Notes under the pieces: model-generated | The model's database searches: none | Told to the model about the DNA's origin: nothing | The model's input: the letters and a program-made list of their open reading frames with translations, nothing else | Program-made: the position numbers and the translations under genes | Shown here: piece by piece, positions 33,971 to 41,660 of the stretch | Numbering within the stretch: position 1 is the first letter of the stretch | How the letters are laid out: each line of letters starts with the position of its first letter | NCBI GenBank assembly: GCA_947493585.1 | Contig: CANLRI010000003.1 | Coordinates: 1-64,000 of the forward strand | Source: an uncultured Planococcus sp. | GTDB taxonomy: Bacteria > Bacillota > Bacilli > Bacillales_A > Planococcaceae | DNA length: 64,000 nt | Direction: 5' to 3'

Positions 33971-34634
33971 TAGAGCCGGATTGAAGGAATTGCTGGATTT
34001 TTATGAACAGCAGTCCTACGAAGTCGGCTTGATCTATATTACCGGCCGCCATCTCGCCTCGGCACGCCAGCTGATTGCGGATGAAGGGCTCCCGATTCCA
34101 AAAGCGCTGGTCACCGACGTTGGGACCGAAATCTATATAGGTAATGGGTTTTCTAAAGATGAACATTGGGAAGCCCATTTGATGGACGATTGGGCACCTG
34201 AACAAATCGAAGCGCTAGCGAAAACAATCGACGGTTTGGCTCCGCAGGATTTGCCTGTAACAAGCCGGCGTTCTTACCATGTCACGGATGTCCAAGCAGT
34301 CGAACAATTCCGCAACTTGCTTGAAGCAGAAAAAGTGCCCCATAAGCTGATCTTCAGCGGCGGCAAGGATTTGGATATTCTGCCTCCGAATAGCGGAAAA
34401 GGCCAGGCGCTCCGCTATTTATTGGAACGCCATGGCATTTCAGATGCTAAACTATTGGTCGCGGGTGATTCCGGAAACGACTTGGAAATGCTGACACTCG
34501 GTTTCCCTTCCGTTATCGTAGGAAACGCCCAGCCCGAACTCAAAACCCACGAAGAGCATCCGCTCATTTTCCGCGCGAATCGTCATTGCGCTGGTGGAAT
34601 TTATGAAGCGTGGAAGCATTTTCATGTAGACTGA
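33915..34634 (+). CDS. HAD phosphatase, sucrose-6-phosphate phosphatase (S6PP) family
   Basis: 239 aa. HAD motif I is ATDLDGTLVGD (nucleophile Asp11), motif II ITGRHLASAR (about 42-51), the cap has VTDVGTEIY (about 68-76), motif III/IV is GKGQALRY and AGDSGNDLEML (about 181-191). This pattern (DLDGTLLGD, DVGTEIY, SGGKDLDILP) is that of the S6PP family of sucrose-phosphate and mannosylglycerate phosphatases. GTG start with GAGGTGA six bases upstream, nested in the end of the glycosyltransferase gene, showing translational coupling. Confidence 0.88.
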   Translation: MNGATHLLATDLDGTLVGDRAGLKELLDFYEQQSYEVGLIYITGRHLASARQLIADEGLPIPKALVTDVGTEIYIGNGFSKDEHWEAHLMDDWAPEQIEALAKTIDGLAPQDLPVTSRRSYHVTDVQAVEQFRNLLEAEKVPHKLIFSGGKDLDILPPNSGKGQALRYLLERHGISDAKLLVAGDSGNDLEMLTLGFPSVIVGNAQPELKTHEEHPLIFRANRHCAGGIYEAWKHFHVD

Positions 34635-34670
34635 ACCCTTTGGAGAACTTGTTTCTTCCAAAGGGTTTTC
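34634..34670 (+). terminator. Terminator after the phosphatase gene
   Basis: AACCCTTTGGA and TCCAAAGGGTT arms around a 12-base loop followed by TTC. It ends the two-gene sigma-B operon before the squalene-synthase-like gene. Confidence 0.85.
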
Positions 34671-34692
34671 TAATGGCGCTATGGGTAATCAT

Positions 34693-34720
34693 TTGTTTTT
34701 TCAGCCATTTCGTTTATATT
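34693..34720 (+). promoter_or_regulatory. Candidate promoter of the squalene/phytoene-synthase-like gene
   Basis: TTGTTT (34693-34698), 16 bases, TATATT (34715-34720), 80 bp upstream of the start codon. Confidence 0.5.
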
Positions 34721-34801
34721 TAGAAGGAAGACATTTTACGAATCAAGTGGGCAAGACCCATACATAAGCACGTTCAAAATCCACATAAAGGAGGACTGAA
34801 G

Positions 34802-35632
34802 ATGAGCAAAGTCGCCAATCTGCAAAAAGAATCACTCGCGATGCTGAAACAAACGAGCCGTACCTTTTTCATTCCAATCAGCTTTTTGGATCCTGTCCTG
34901 AAAAAAACCGTTGGCTCCGCCTATTTGTGCATGCGTGCAATTGATGAAATTGAAGATCATCCCGAGCTTCCAGCTGAAGTGAAAGCGTCTCTTCTGCGCT
35001 CCATCCAACATATGCTCGAAACGAATATTGACGAAACGGAGTACGCGGCACTTGTCGCCCCGTACGCGGACGATTTGCCATCCGTGACGATGCGGCTTCC
35101 CGATTGGGTCGAAGTGTGTCCACCCGAAATCCGCGGAAAAGTGCTCGAGTCGACGGCCATCATGGCTGGCGGTATGGCCAAATGGGTCGAAAAAGATTGG
35201 GTCATCCATACGCGCGAAGACCTGGACGATTACACTTATTATGTCGCAGGGCTCGTCGGCGTCATGCTTTCCGATCTTTGGAGATGGCATGACGGCACCG
35301 AAACCGACACAGAACTTGCCATAGGATTCGGCCGTGGATTGCAGGCTGTCAATATGCTGCGCAATTACGATGAAGATTACGAACGCGGCGTCACGTTCGT
35401 GCCGGACGGCTGGACGCGCGACGATATGTTCAGCTATGCGCGCGAAAACCTGTCGCAAGCCGATCAATATGTGAGATCTATTAAAAACAAACGCATCCTT
35501 ATGTTCTGTAAAGTGCCGCTCGCACTTGCCCACAGCACCTTAAAAGCGCTCAAGTCCGGCAAGGAAAAGATGAGCCGCCAGGAAGTCGAAGGCATCGTCG
35601 AACAATTAAAAGAAGAAGAACGCCTCAGCTAA
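34802..35632 (+). CDS. Squalene/phytoene synthase family protein
   Basis: 276 aa, all-helical trans-isoprenyl-diphosphate head-to-head synthase fold. The first aspartate-rich motif is intact (AIDEIED, about residues 46-52). The second, normally NxxRDxxxD, reads NMLRNYDEDYERG (about 188-200), with Asn in place of the first Asp. So the enzyme may have altered activity, as known for YisP of B. subtilis, a phosphatase on farnesyl diphosphate. AAAGGAGG precedes the ATG. No other carotenoid gene is nearby. It is separated from the glycosyltransferase pair by a terminator. Confidence 0.85.
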   Translation: MSKVANLQKESLAMLKQTSRTFFIPISFLDPVLKKTVGSAYLCMRAIDEIEDHPELPAEVKASLLRSIQHMLETNIDETEYAALVAPYADDLPSVTMRLPDWVEVCPPEIRGKVLESTAIMAGGMAKWVEKDWVIHTREDLDDYTYYVAGLVGVMLSDLWRWHDGTETDTELAIGFGRGLQAVNMLRNYDEDYERGVTFVPDGWTRDDMFSYARENLSQADQYVRSIKNKRILMFCKVPLALAHSTLKALKSGKEKMSRQEVEGIVEQLKEEERLS

Positions 35633-35636
35633 ATAC

Positions 35637-35669
35637 AACTGCACTCTTTGAATGAGAGTGCAGTTTTTT
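35637..35669 (+). terminator. Terminator after the squalene-synthase-like gene
   Basis: AACTGCACTCT and AGAGTGCAGTT arms around a seven-base loop followed by T-run. Confidence 0.88.
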
Positions 35670-35767
35670 ATTGCCACAATTTCAGAATCCAGTTAATTAC
35701 ATAAAAATCAATTAATAGTAAATACTATCCAACTGGCTCTTCCTTTCTTTCAGTTGCACAACTAGAC

Positions 35768-35773
35768 TATACT
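35768..35773 (+). promoter_or_regulatory. Candidate -10 box for cls
   Basis: TATACT 37 bp upstream of the cls start; no good -35 box at 16-18 bp. Confidence 0.4.
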
Positions 35774-35810
35774 AGAGTCAATAAACAATTATCCATAAAG
35801 GAGAATGGTC

Positions 35811-37268
35811 ATGACCGTCACCATTATCAGTGTGTTGACTGCGGCAATCTTCATCTTGAATATTTTCTTGGCAGCGGCGCTAGTGTTTCTGGAACGCCGG
35901 GACGCTTCCTCCACATGGGCATGGTTATTGGTTCTATTCTTTGTTCCAATTGCCGGGTTCTTCATTTACCTATTGCTCGGCCGTAAACTGCGGCAAAAAA
36001 AGCTTTTTAAATGGGAAGAAGGCCGCAAGCGTATTGGGATTGAAAGCCTGATTGCGCATCAAATGAATGAAATCCATGACGGCACGTTCCCGTTCCACGA
36101 TGTCAGCACAAAAGATTACAGCAATTTGATTTACCTTCATTTGCGTAATAACGGCGCTTTGTTGACGCAAAACAATCATGTGAAAATCTTCAACGACGGC
36201 CGGGAAAAGTTTGATGCCTTGATTCGCGATATCGAACAGGCACAAGACCATATCCATATCCAATATTATATCTTCCGGCTGGACCAACTCGGCAACCGCA
36301 TCATGGACGCTTTGCTCGCCAAAGCGAAAGAAGGCGTGAAAGTACGTCTGTTATATGATGACATGGGCTCCCGCAGTTTAAGCAAGCGCCACTTCAAGGA
36401 ATTCACGGCAGCTGGCGGCGAAGTGGAAACTTTCTTTCCTTCCATCATGCCGATCATCAACCCACGGCTGAACTACCGGAACCACCGCAAAATCGTCGTC
36501 ATTGACGGAAAAATCGGCTATATCGGCGGCTTTAACGTCGGCGAGGAGTACCTCGGACTTAACCGCCGCTTCGGCTATTGGCGCGATACGCATCTGCGGC
36601 TAGAAGGCAATGCGCTGTACCCTCTTCAAACCCGCTTTATCCTCGACTGGAACCAAGCTTCTGCGCGGCATGACATTGAATACGATGAAGCCTACTTCCC
36701 TCCACAACCTGAAGAAGGATCGACTTCGATGCAAATCGTCTCCAGCGGCCCGGATGAGGAATGGGAACAGATTAAAGACGGCTATTTAAAGCTGATTCAT
36801 CTGGCGCGTGAATATATTTATATCCAGACGCCGTATTTCATTCCGGATGCGAGTTTCTATGATGCGCTTCGGATTGCGGCGCTGTCTGGAATCGATGTGC
36901 GCATCATGATCCCAAACAAGCCGGACCATCCCTTCGTCTATTGGGCGACGTATTCTTATGCCGGCCAGATGTTGCGAGCCGGAGCCCGTGTGTTCATTTA
37001 CGATAACGGGTTCCTGCATACGAAAATGATTGTTATTGACGACGAAGCGTCTACGGTCGGAACAGCGAATATCGATGTCCGCAGCTTCAAGTTGAATTTT
37101 GAAGTGAATGCATTCATATATGATGAGAAGGTGTCGATGGAATTGGCCAACCTGTTCAGACAGGATACGGAATTATCGTCAGAGCTGACTTATGAGATGT
37201 ATATGGCAAGAACCCGCATGATCAAATCGAAAGAATCCATTGCCCGCCTGTTGGCACCGATTCTTTAA
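35811..37268 (+). CDS. cls: Cardiolipin synthase
   Basis: 485 aa. Joins two phosphatidylglycerols into cardiolipin at the membrane. Two N-terminal transmembrane helices (about residues 5-55) and two PLD HKD motifs: NHRKIVVIDGKIGYIGG (about 223-239) and HTKMIVIDDEASTVGTAN (about 402-419). An ATG two codons upstream is in frame but lies within one base of AAAGGAG; the ATG at 35811 is eight bases away, so I chose it. Membrane remodelling fits the stress theme of the region, but no sigma-B promoter is visible here. Confidence 0.94.
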   Translation: MTVTIISVLTAAIFILNIFLAAALVFLERRDASSTWAWLLVLFFVPIAGFFIYLLLGRKLRQKKLFKWEEGRKRIGIESLIAHQMNEIHDGTFPFHDVSTKDYSNLIYLHLRNNGALLTQNNHVKIFNDGREKFDALIRDIEQAQDHIHIQYYIFRLDQLGNRIMDALLAKAKEGVKVRLLYDDMGSRSLSKRHFKEFTAAGGEVETFFPSIMPIINPRLNYRNHRKIVVIDGKIGYIGGFNVGEEYLGLNRRFGYWRDTHLRLEGNALYPLQTRFILDWNQASARHDIEYDEAYFPPQPEEGSTSMQIVSSGPDEEWEQIKDGYLKLIHLAREYIYIQTPYFIPDASFYDALRIAALSGIDVRIMIPNKPDHPFVYWATYSYAGQMLRAGARVFIYDNGFLHTKMIVIDDEASTVGTANIDVRSFKLNFEVNAFIYDEKVSMELANLFRQDTELSSELTYEMYMARTRMIKSKESIARLLAPIL

Positions 37269-37279
37269 TCAAACCAGTG

Positions 37280-37310
37280 AACGCTCTTTCCATATGGAAG
37301 GGCGTTTTTT
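37280..37310 (+). terminator. Terminator after cls
   Basis: AACGCTCTTTCC / GGAAGGGCGTT arms (one G-U) with a four-base loop and T-run, 12 bp past the stop. Confidence 0.88.
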
Positions 37311-37382
37311 CATTTGGTGAATTGCTTATATGGTAGATTCTTTTCATCGGAAAATGATAGAGAAAATGTATGGAGGTAGAGA

Positions 37383-37565
37383 TTACGCTCCAAGGAGGAC
37401 GCTTGGGGCTCGCAGGATGCGAGTCATGCAGCTGATGCGACAGGACGTCGCGCTTTCAGCTGCCCGAGGGGTGGGGCGGGTGTTGAGCCAATGTGCTGCA
37501 AAGGACGCAGCACATTTGTCTCGCCAGCCCGCGCAGTCCCCCAGGCGTCGCCTCCCTTCCGCTTC
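37383..37565 (-). ncRNA. Structured RNA candidate with four RUCCU-loop hairpins (Bacillaceae-1-like)
   Basis: On the minus strand four successive hairpins show RUCCU in the loop: ATGTGCTGC/GCAGCACAT (37491-37515, loop GTCCTTT), GCAGCTGA/TCAGCTGC with inner GCGAC/GTCGC (37428-37463, loop GTCCT), CTCGC/GCGAG (37409-37423, loop ATCCT) and CCAAG/CTTGG (37390-37406, loop CGTCCTC). RUCCU terminal loops are the hallmark I recall for the Bacillaceae-1 RNA motif. A frame of 103 codons on the plus strand here has no convincing start and is better explained by the RNA. Confidence 0.6.
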
Positions 37566-37680
37566 ATTTCTAGTTTTAGAGAGGAAATTAAATTCATCAC
37601 ACAATGAAATAAATATGATCAGTTTGTCCAGACTCATATAGTCAAATTGAATAGTCGCGAAGTACTTCTAAAATCAGCAA

Positions 37681-37714
37681 GTCTAACTAAGCGTCCCCGC
37701 CAGCGGATGAAATT
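37681..37714 (+). repeat. 34-bp direct repeat, copy 1
   Basis: Begins GTCTAACTAAGCG and ends CCAGCGGATGAAATT. About three quarters of its bases match copy 2; the 12 bases CCAGCGGATGAA are identical. Confidence 0.65.
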
Positions 37715-37896
37715 AACTAACTGTGAAACGTCTTCGCACGCAATATCCAATGAAATCTAAAAGCCGAACCGCGCATACGGGCGAGCCGAAGCCATAAGAC
37801 AAGCGCCCTTCTTGGCTTATAGCGGGAGGCATGCCCAAGGCGGGAGGCGGCTACTTAGAGATACGCGCAATAACGAACGATACATTTCACTATCAA

Positions 37897-37930
37897 GCCT
37901 AGCTAGGTATCACCTCCAGCGGATGAAACC
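37897..37930 (+). repeat. 34-bp direct repeat, copy 2
   Basis: Begins GCCTAGCTAGGTA and ends CCAGCGGATGAAACC, 216 bp downstream of copy 1 in the same orientation. Confidence 0.65.
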
Positions 37931-37981
37931 TGTAATGAATAACAAATCTCGCTTTCATGTCTAACTAGGCTTTCTCTAAAC

Positions 37982-38021
37982 AAAAAAACCGGCCGCTCTC
38001 CCTTTCAGGAAAACGGCCGGC
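37982..38021 (-). terminator. Terminator after the D,D-carboxypeptidase gene
   Basis: Minus-strand AGCCGGCCGTTTTCC and GGAGAGCGGCCGGTT arms followed by TTTTTTG. Confidence 0.85.
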
Positions 38022-38037
38022 TCTATTTATTCGTTGC

Positions 38038-38910
38038 TTAAATTCCCAAATATTCTTCCAAGGTGATGTTCTGGTTGTAAATCGCAGTAGCGGCTTCTTT
38101 TCCGACATAGCGGAAATGCCAGGATTCGTGCATATAGCCGGTGATCTGTTCTTTTCCTTGCGGGTAGCGCAGGATGAACCCGTAATTATGGGCGTTTTTC
38201 TTTACCCATTTGCCTCCCGCCGTGTCGCCGAAGGAAGCTGATGCCCAGTGCTGTTCCTGGCCCGCTTCGCCGATATCAAAGGCGAGGCCGGTCTGGTGTT
38301 CGGAGAAGCCAGGCCGTGCGCTGTAACGGTCTGCTGCTTCCTGGCCATCTTTGGCAACGTAACCTTCGTATAATTGTTTTTGACGGGCAAATTCGCGGTA
38401 TGTGCTGAAGGCGACCAGTTGCAGGCCGTCTTTAGCAGCAGCTTGTGCCATCGAGTCAAATGCCGCACGGGCCTCCGCATTTTCGCCCGGTGCATAAGTT
38501 TCTGGCAGCGGGTGCTGTTTATTCGCCAGCAAGATGCCGTTCACAACGGTTGGTTCTGATGGCAATTGATCAATCTCCGGATAGACGGTGGCGTCTTTCG
38601 GTGCCGGTGCAGGCGCTTCTTCTTTCGGCTGCTCTTCCGGTTGTTCTTCAGGCTGTTCGGTTTCTTCTGTCGCTGCTGTTTCTTCTTTCACTGCCGATTC
38701 CTCCTCTGCCGGAGCTTGCTCTTGCTGCTCGGTTTCTGCCGGTTGTTCGGTAAAGGCCTGTGCCAATGCTTTCATGCTTTCTTCTGTATCCCAATTATGC
38801 ATAGAGAGCCAGACTGCGGCAATTGCTGCCCAGATTGCTGTCATTGCGATCACCATCCATTTTATATAAAATTTCTTATCGAATTCGTTTTTCTTTTTTG
38901 CCGGTTTCAT
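38038..38910 (-). CDS. VanY/LdcB-type D-alanyl-D-alanine carboxypeptidase, membrane anchored
   Basis: 290 aa. One N-terminal transmembrane helix (about residues 18-36), then a low-complexity Glu/Gln/Pro/Ala linker (about 55-110) that spans the wall side, then the peptidase M15B domain. Zinc ligands are in SEHQTGLAFD (about 203-212) and ESWHFRYVG (about 264-272). Trims D-Ala from muropeptides. Divergent from the MFS gene at 39035; own terminator. The linker is acidic and repetitive (EEQPEEQPKEE). Confidence 0.9.
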   Translation of the reverse strand: MKPAKKKNEFDKKFYIKWMVIAMTAIWAAIAAVWLSMHNWDTEESMKALAQAFTEQPAETEQQEQAPAEEESAVKEETAATEETEQPEEQPEEQPKEEAPAPAPKDATVYPEIDQLPSEPTVVNGILLANKQHPLPETYAPGENAEARAAFDSMAQAAAKDGLQLVAFSTYREFARQKQLYEGYVAKDGQEAADRYSARPGFSEHQTGLAFDIGEAGQEQHWASASFGDTAGGKWVKKNAHNYGFILRYPQGKEQITGYMHESWHFRYVGKEAATAIYNQNITLEEYLGI

Positions 38911-38992
38911 GGGCTGGCCAACTTTCCTATCAATTCCTTTTCCATTCTATCATTTTCTTTCCGGAAATTCCCCTGGCGCGAAAATATTTCGG

Positions 38993-38998
38993 TATACT
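38993..38998 (+). promoter_or_regulatory. Candidate -10 box for the MFS gene
   Basis: TATACT, 37 bp upstream of the start codon at 39035; the -35 region is poor. Confidence 0.4.
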
Positions 38999-39034
38999 TT
39001 AATCAGACTTCTGGAAAAGAGTGGAGATTTATTT

Positions 39035-40186
39035 ATGCACAATCAAAAATGGCTATCGTTGAACTTTTTTGCGTTTTTCTTTACATGGGGCGTCTTTTTG
39101 CCTTATTGGACCGGCTGGCTGACCAATGAAAAAGGGCTGAGCGTTTCGGCGGCCAGTGTCATCATGGGAACGGGTATGGTCGCGCGGTCGCTATCGACTT
39201 TGTTTTTCTTCCCGCTGCTGACGCGGCTGTTCTCGCTGGGGCGCTTGATGCAAATCCTGGCCATTGCCTCGTTTATCGTCATGGCATTCTATATCCCGGC
39301 CAATTCCTACACCTTGCTGTTCATCATCACATTTGCTTTCAGCTTTATCTATCCGAATTTATTGCCGGCAATGGAAAGCGGCGCGACCGTCTTGATGCAG
39401 ACCGACCGCATCCATTACGGCAAAAGCCGGTCCTATGGTTCGCTTGGCTATACGGTCGCTTTATTGATCGTCGGGGCGGCGACAGCCCTCTGGCAGGAAA
39501 ATGCGATTTTATGGATCATGCTGCTAGGGCTGCTGTTCATGGCGGTCACTCAATCGCTCGCTTCTCCGGTCCCGCTGCAATCGAAGCCGGCACCGCGAAC
39601 CAAGAAAGGGCCGAGCGCCACAGCGGAGTTGCTAAAATCCAAAGGGTTTTTGACAGTCCTATTGGTTTCCATCCTGCTGCAGGGAGCACATGCGGCGTAT
39701 TATAATTACGGCTTTATTTACCTTCAGGATATTGGCGTCAATAGTTTTTACATCGGCCTAATCTTGAATGTCGCCGTGATTTTTGAAATTGTCTTTTTTG
39801 TTAAAGCCGATACGCTGTTCGAGAAATGGTCGGTGTCGTCGATGTTCCTACTCGCAGGCATTGGCTCGACCGTTCGCTGGATCTTGATTTTCCTGTTCCC
39901 ATCGGTTTGGGTATTCATTTTGGCGCAGACGCTGCACGCTTTGTCTTTCGGCGTCGCGCATTTTGCCTTTATCCGCTATATCTTCAAAAAGCTCGACCCA
40001 CTCAATATCCCAGCAGCGCAAGGTATGTACGCCGCACTCGGCATGAGCTTGAGTGTCGCATTGCTGACATTTATTGGCGGCTATCTATACGAAATCTCCC
40101 CGGGCTATTCATTCCTCGGGATGGCGGCGTCTTCATTCCCCGCAGTCATCTTGGTACTATTAACGCGCAAACGTTTTGCTTATTAA
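39035..40186 (+). CDS. MFS transporter, MFS_1-like/HcaT (LacY-related) family
   Basis: 383 aa with twelve hydrophobic segments. The N-terminus (LNFFAFFFTWGVFLPYW) and GKSRSYGSLGYTVALLIVG (about residues 129-147) match the MFS_1-like family with HcaT (phenylpropionate) and YwbF. The frame opens at 38909, but GTGGAG lies eight bases before the ATG at 39035. Substrate unknown. Single gene, divergent from the carboxypeptidase. Confidence 0.88.
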   Translation: MHNQKWLSLNFFAFFFTWGVFLPYWTGWLTNEKGLSVSAASVIMGTGMVARSLSTLFFFPLLTRLFSLGRLMQILAIASFIVMAFYIPANSYTLLFIITFAFSFIYPNLLPAMESGATVLMQTDRIHYGKSRSYGSLGYTVALLIVGAATALWQENAILWIMLLGLLFMAVTQSLASPVPLQSKPAPRTKKGPSATAELLKSKGFLTVLLVSILLQGAHAAYYNYGFIYLQDIGVNSFYIGLILNVAVIFEIVFFVKADTLFEKWSVSSMFLLAGIGSTVRWILIFLFPSVWVFILAQTLHALSFGVAHFAFIRYIFKKLDPLNIPAAQGMYAALGMSLSVALLTFIGGYLYEISPGYSFLGMAASSFPAVILVLLTRKRFAY

Positions 40187-40212
40187 AAATATTTAAAAAT
40201 AATGTTCCGACC

Positions 40213-40261
40213 CCCTTAACGACCGCCACTGCGCCGAATAATTTGGCATAACTGTTAAGGG
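40213..40261 (+). promoter_or_regulatory. Hairpin that could mask a ribosome binding site
   Basis: CCCTTAAC (40213-40220) and GTTAAGGG (40254-40261) pair perfectly over eight bases. The 3' arm covers most of the AAGGGAG that serves the 37-aa gene. Confidence 0.5.
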
Positions 40262-40272
40262 AGCTGGGAATT

Positions 40273-40386
40273 TTGAAAGAGATATCAAAGCATGACCTGC
40301 TGACCCTCATGAGTCAGTTGGACTTTCTTCTGGAAGAACGCAAAAAAGATAAACACCATCATACAGAAACAGCACAGGCTAATTAG
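40273..40386 (+). CDS. Small hypothetical protein, 37 aa
   Basis: 37 aa, TTG start, sequence MKEISKHDLLTLMSQLDF..., predicted helix then a charged, histidine-containing tail (KKDKHHHTE). AAGGGAG lies nine bases upstream, and the stop codon falls in a perfect terminator palindrome, so the gene is well bounded. I do not recognise a family. An internal ATG at 40309 would give a shorter product. Confidence 0.6.
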   Translation: MKEISKHDLLTLMSQLDFLLEERKKDKHHHTETAQAN

Positions 40387-40402
40387 CCTGTGCTGTTTTT
40401 TT
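40369..40402. terminator. Terminator after the 37-aa gene
   Basis: CAGCACAGGCTA/TAGCCTGTGCTG perfect palindrome followed by a T-run on the plus strand; the minus strand has a shorter T tract. Confidence 0.9.
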
Positions 40403-40404
40403 CA

Positions 40405-40650
40405 TCAGATGAAGATCGTGCCGAGAACGACGAAGAACAAAATGCCGAAAATGATGGCCATGCCTTTCATCCATTTCGCTTCGCGGTCCATGCCGCGCTC
40501 TTTCATTTGCTTATAGCGGAACGTGTTCGTTAAGACGAATAGGAGCGTCATAAACAATACGGCAATTTCCATGCTGCCCATAAACAAGAAGACAATCGCT
40601 AATATGCTGAGTAGTAAAATCAAGATGCCTTGCAAAACTTTCGGGTTCAT
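40405..40650 (-). CDS. Small membrane protein, unknown function
   Basis: 81 aa. Two N-terminal hydrophobic segments (ILILLLSILAIVFLFMG and IAVLFMTLLFVL, about residues 7-43), a charged loop (RYKQMKERGMDREAKWMKG) and a third C-terminal helix (MAIIFGILFFVVLGTIFI). GGAGAG precedes the ATG at 40650; a TTG one codon earlier is less likely. No family recognised. Downstream of yidC on the same strand but separated by a terminator. Confidence 0.78.
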   Translation of the reverse strand: MNPKVLQGILILLLSILAIVFLFMGSMEIAVLFMTLLFVLTNTFRYKQMKERGMDREAKWMKGMAIIFGILFFVVLGTIFI

Positions 40651-40667
40651 CAATACTCTCTCCTAAG

Positions 40668-40698
40668 AAAAAAGCCGGCAGCTGCGCCGGCTTTTTCG
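40668..40698 (-). terminator. Terminator after yidC
   Basis: AAAAAGCCGGC / GCCGGCTTTTT arms around GCAGCT, symmetrical T-runs. Confidence 0.88.
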
Positions 40699-40699
40699 T

Positions 40700-41530
40700 T
40701 TATTTTTTCTCTTCTCTTGCATCTTTTTCTTCGATTACTTCGTTTCCTTCTACCGCTTCCAACGCTTTTTCCGGATGTTCCGAATAGAATTTCCGGCCGA
40801 TGAACGTTTGGATGATCAACAAGATCCCGCCGACTGCCCAGTAAACAGGCAGTGCAGCCATCGATGTGAACGAGATGAACATGATCATGACCGGAGACAG
40901 GTAGATGAAAAATTTCATCTGCTTCTGCTGTTGTTCCGGCATGGTCCATAGCGAAACTTTCGCCTGGAAGAAGTACACCGCACCGGCGATCAAAGTCATC
41001 GCAATATCCGGGGATCCAAGACTGAACCACAGGAATTCATGCGAGCGCACATCCGGCGAATAGAGAATGGCAAAATACAAGCCCATGATGATCGGCATCT
41101 GGATGACGACCGGCAAGCAGCCCATATTGAGCGGGTTGACGTCATGCTTCTTGTAGAGCCCCATCATTTCCTGCTGGAGCTTCATTTGCTCTTCTTTATC
41201 CTTCGTTTCTTTCAAGCGCTTCTGGATGTCTTCCATTTCCGGACGCATCTTATCCATCTTCACTTTCATGCCTTGCTGGCGCTTATAAGTACGCAGCATG
41301 AACGGCATCAAGACGAGGCGGATGATAATCGTGATGACCACGATCGCCATCCCGTAGCTTCCGCCGAAGAGGTTCCCTAAATAATCGAGCGAAAAATCAA
41401 ATGGCGCTACAAAAATCGTGTAGAAAAATCCTTCTTTGTTTTCAACTGCTGAACAGCCGCTCAAGAAAGCGATCGTTGCCGCAAGCATGAGCAGTAATGT
41501 AAGTTTCTTTTTCACATTTGTCACCTTCAC
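40700..41530 (-). CDS. yidC: YidC/OxaA membrane protein insertase (lipoprotein form)
   Basis: 276 aa. Inserts and folds inner-membrane proteins with or without Sec. A lipoprotein signal peptide ends in LSGC (Cys26), as in Firmicute SpoIIIJ/YidC2. Five membrane helices follow; the hydrophilic-groove region VITIIIRLVLMPFMLRTYKRQ (about 66-86) carries the key arginine, and the cytoplasmic coiled coil MEDIQKRLKETKDKEEQMK lies near 96-115. The acidic C-terminal tail is short. Not next to rpmH/rnpA, so probably the second paralogue. Confidence 0.93.
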   Translation of the reverse strand: MKVTNVKKKLTLLLMLAATIAFLSGCSAVENKEGFFYTIFVAPFDFSLDYLGNLFGGSYGMAIVVITIIIRLVLMPFMLRTYKRQQGMKVKMDKMRPEMEDIQKRLKETKDKEEQMKLQQEMMGLYKKHDVNPLNMGCLPVVIQMPIIMGLYFAILYSPDVRSHEFLWFSLGSPDIAMTLIAGAVYFFQAKVSLWTMPEQQQKQMKFFIYLSPVMIMFISFTSMAALPVYWAVGGILLIIQTFIGRKFYSEHPEKALEAVEGNEVIEEKDAREEKK

Positions 41531-41635
41531 CTTTTTGGACTACTAAGAAGTATAACGATATGGCCGCAAAAATTCAATGCGCGGTCTGGGGACTAGTTGC
41601 TTTTTTCATTTCTTGTGACAAAAATTAGGCATAAG

Positions 41636-41660
41636 AAAAAGGAGAATTGCTTCTCCTTTA
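41636..41660 (-). terminator. Terminator of the AraC-type gene
   Basis: Minus-strand GGAGAA-GCAA-TTCTCC followed by TTTTTCTT; it starts within the stop codon of the gene. Confidence 0.78.

Larger units (their letters stand above)
37566..37980. other. Gene-free region with dispersed repeats
   Basis: No credible coding sequence on either strand. It carries two imperfect copies of a 34-bp unit (37681-37714, 37897-37930), a third partial at about 37958-37970, and a GC-rich stretch between them (37760-37860) with GCGGGAGGCATGCCC and AAGGCGGGAGGCGGC. Looks like a family of intergenic repeats. Confidence 0.55.

Noticed and set aside
37330..37641. 103-codon open frame on the plus strand
   Set aside because: Low-complexity Arg/Ala/Ser composition, no domain, and the DNA folds into hairpins with RUCCU loops on the other strand.
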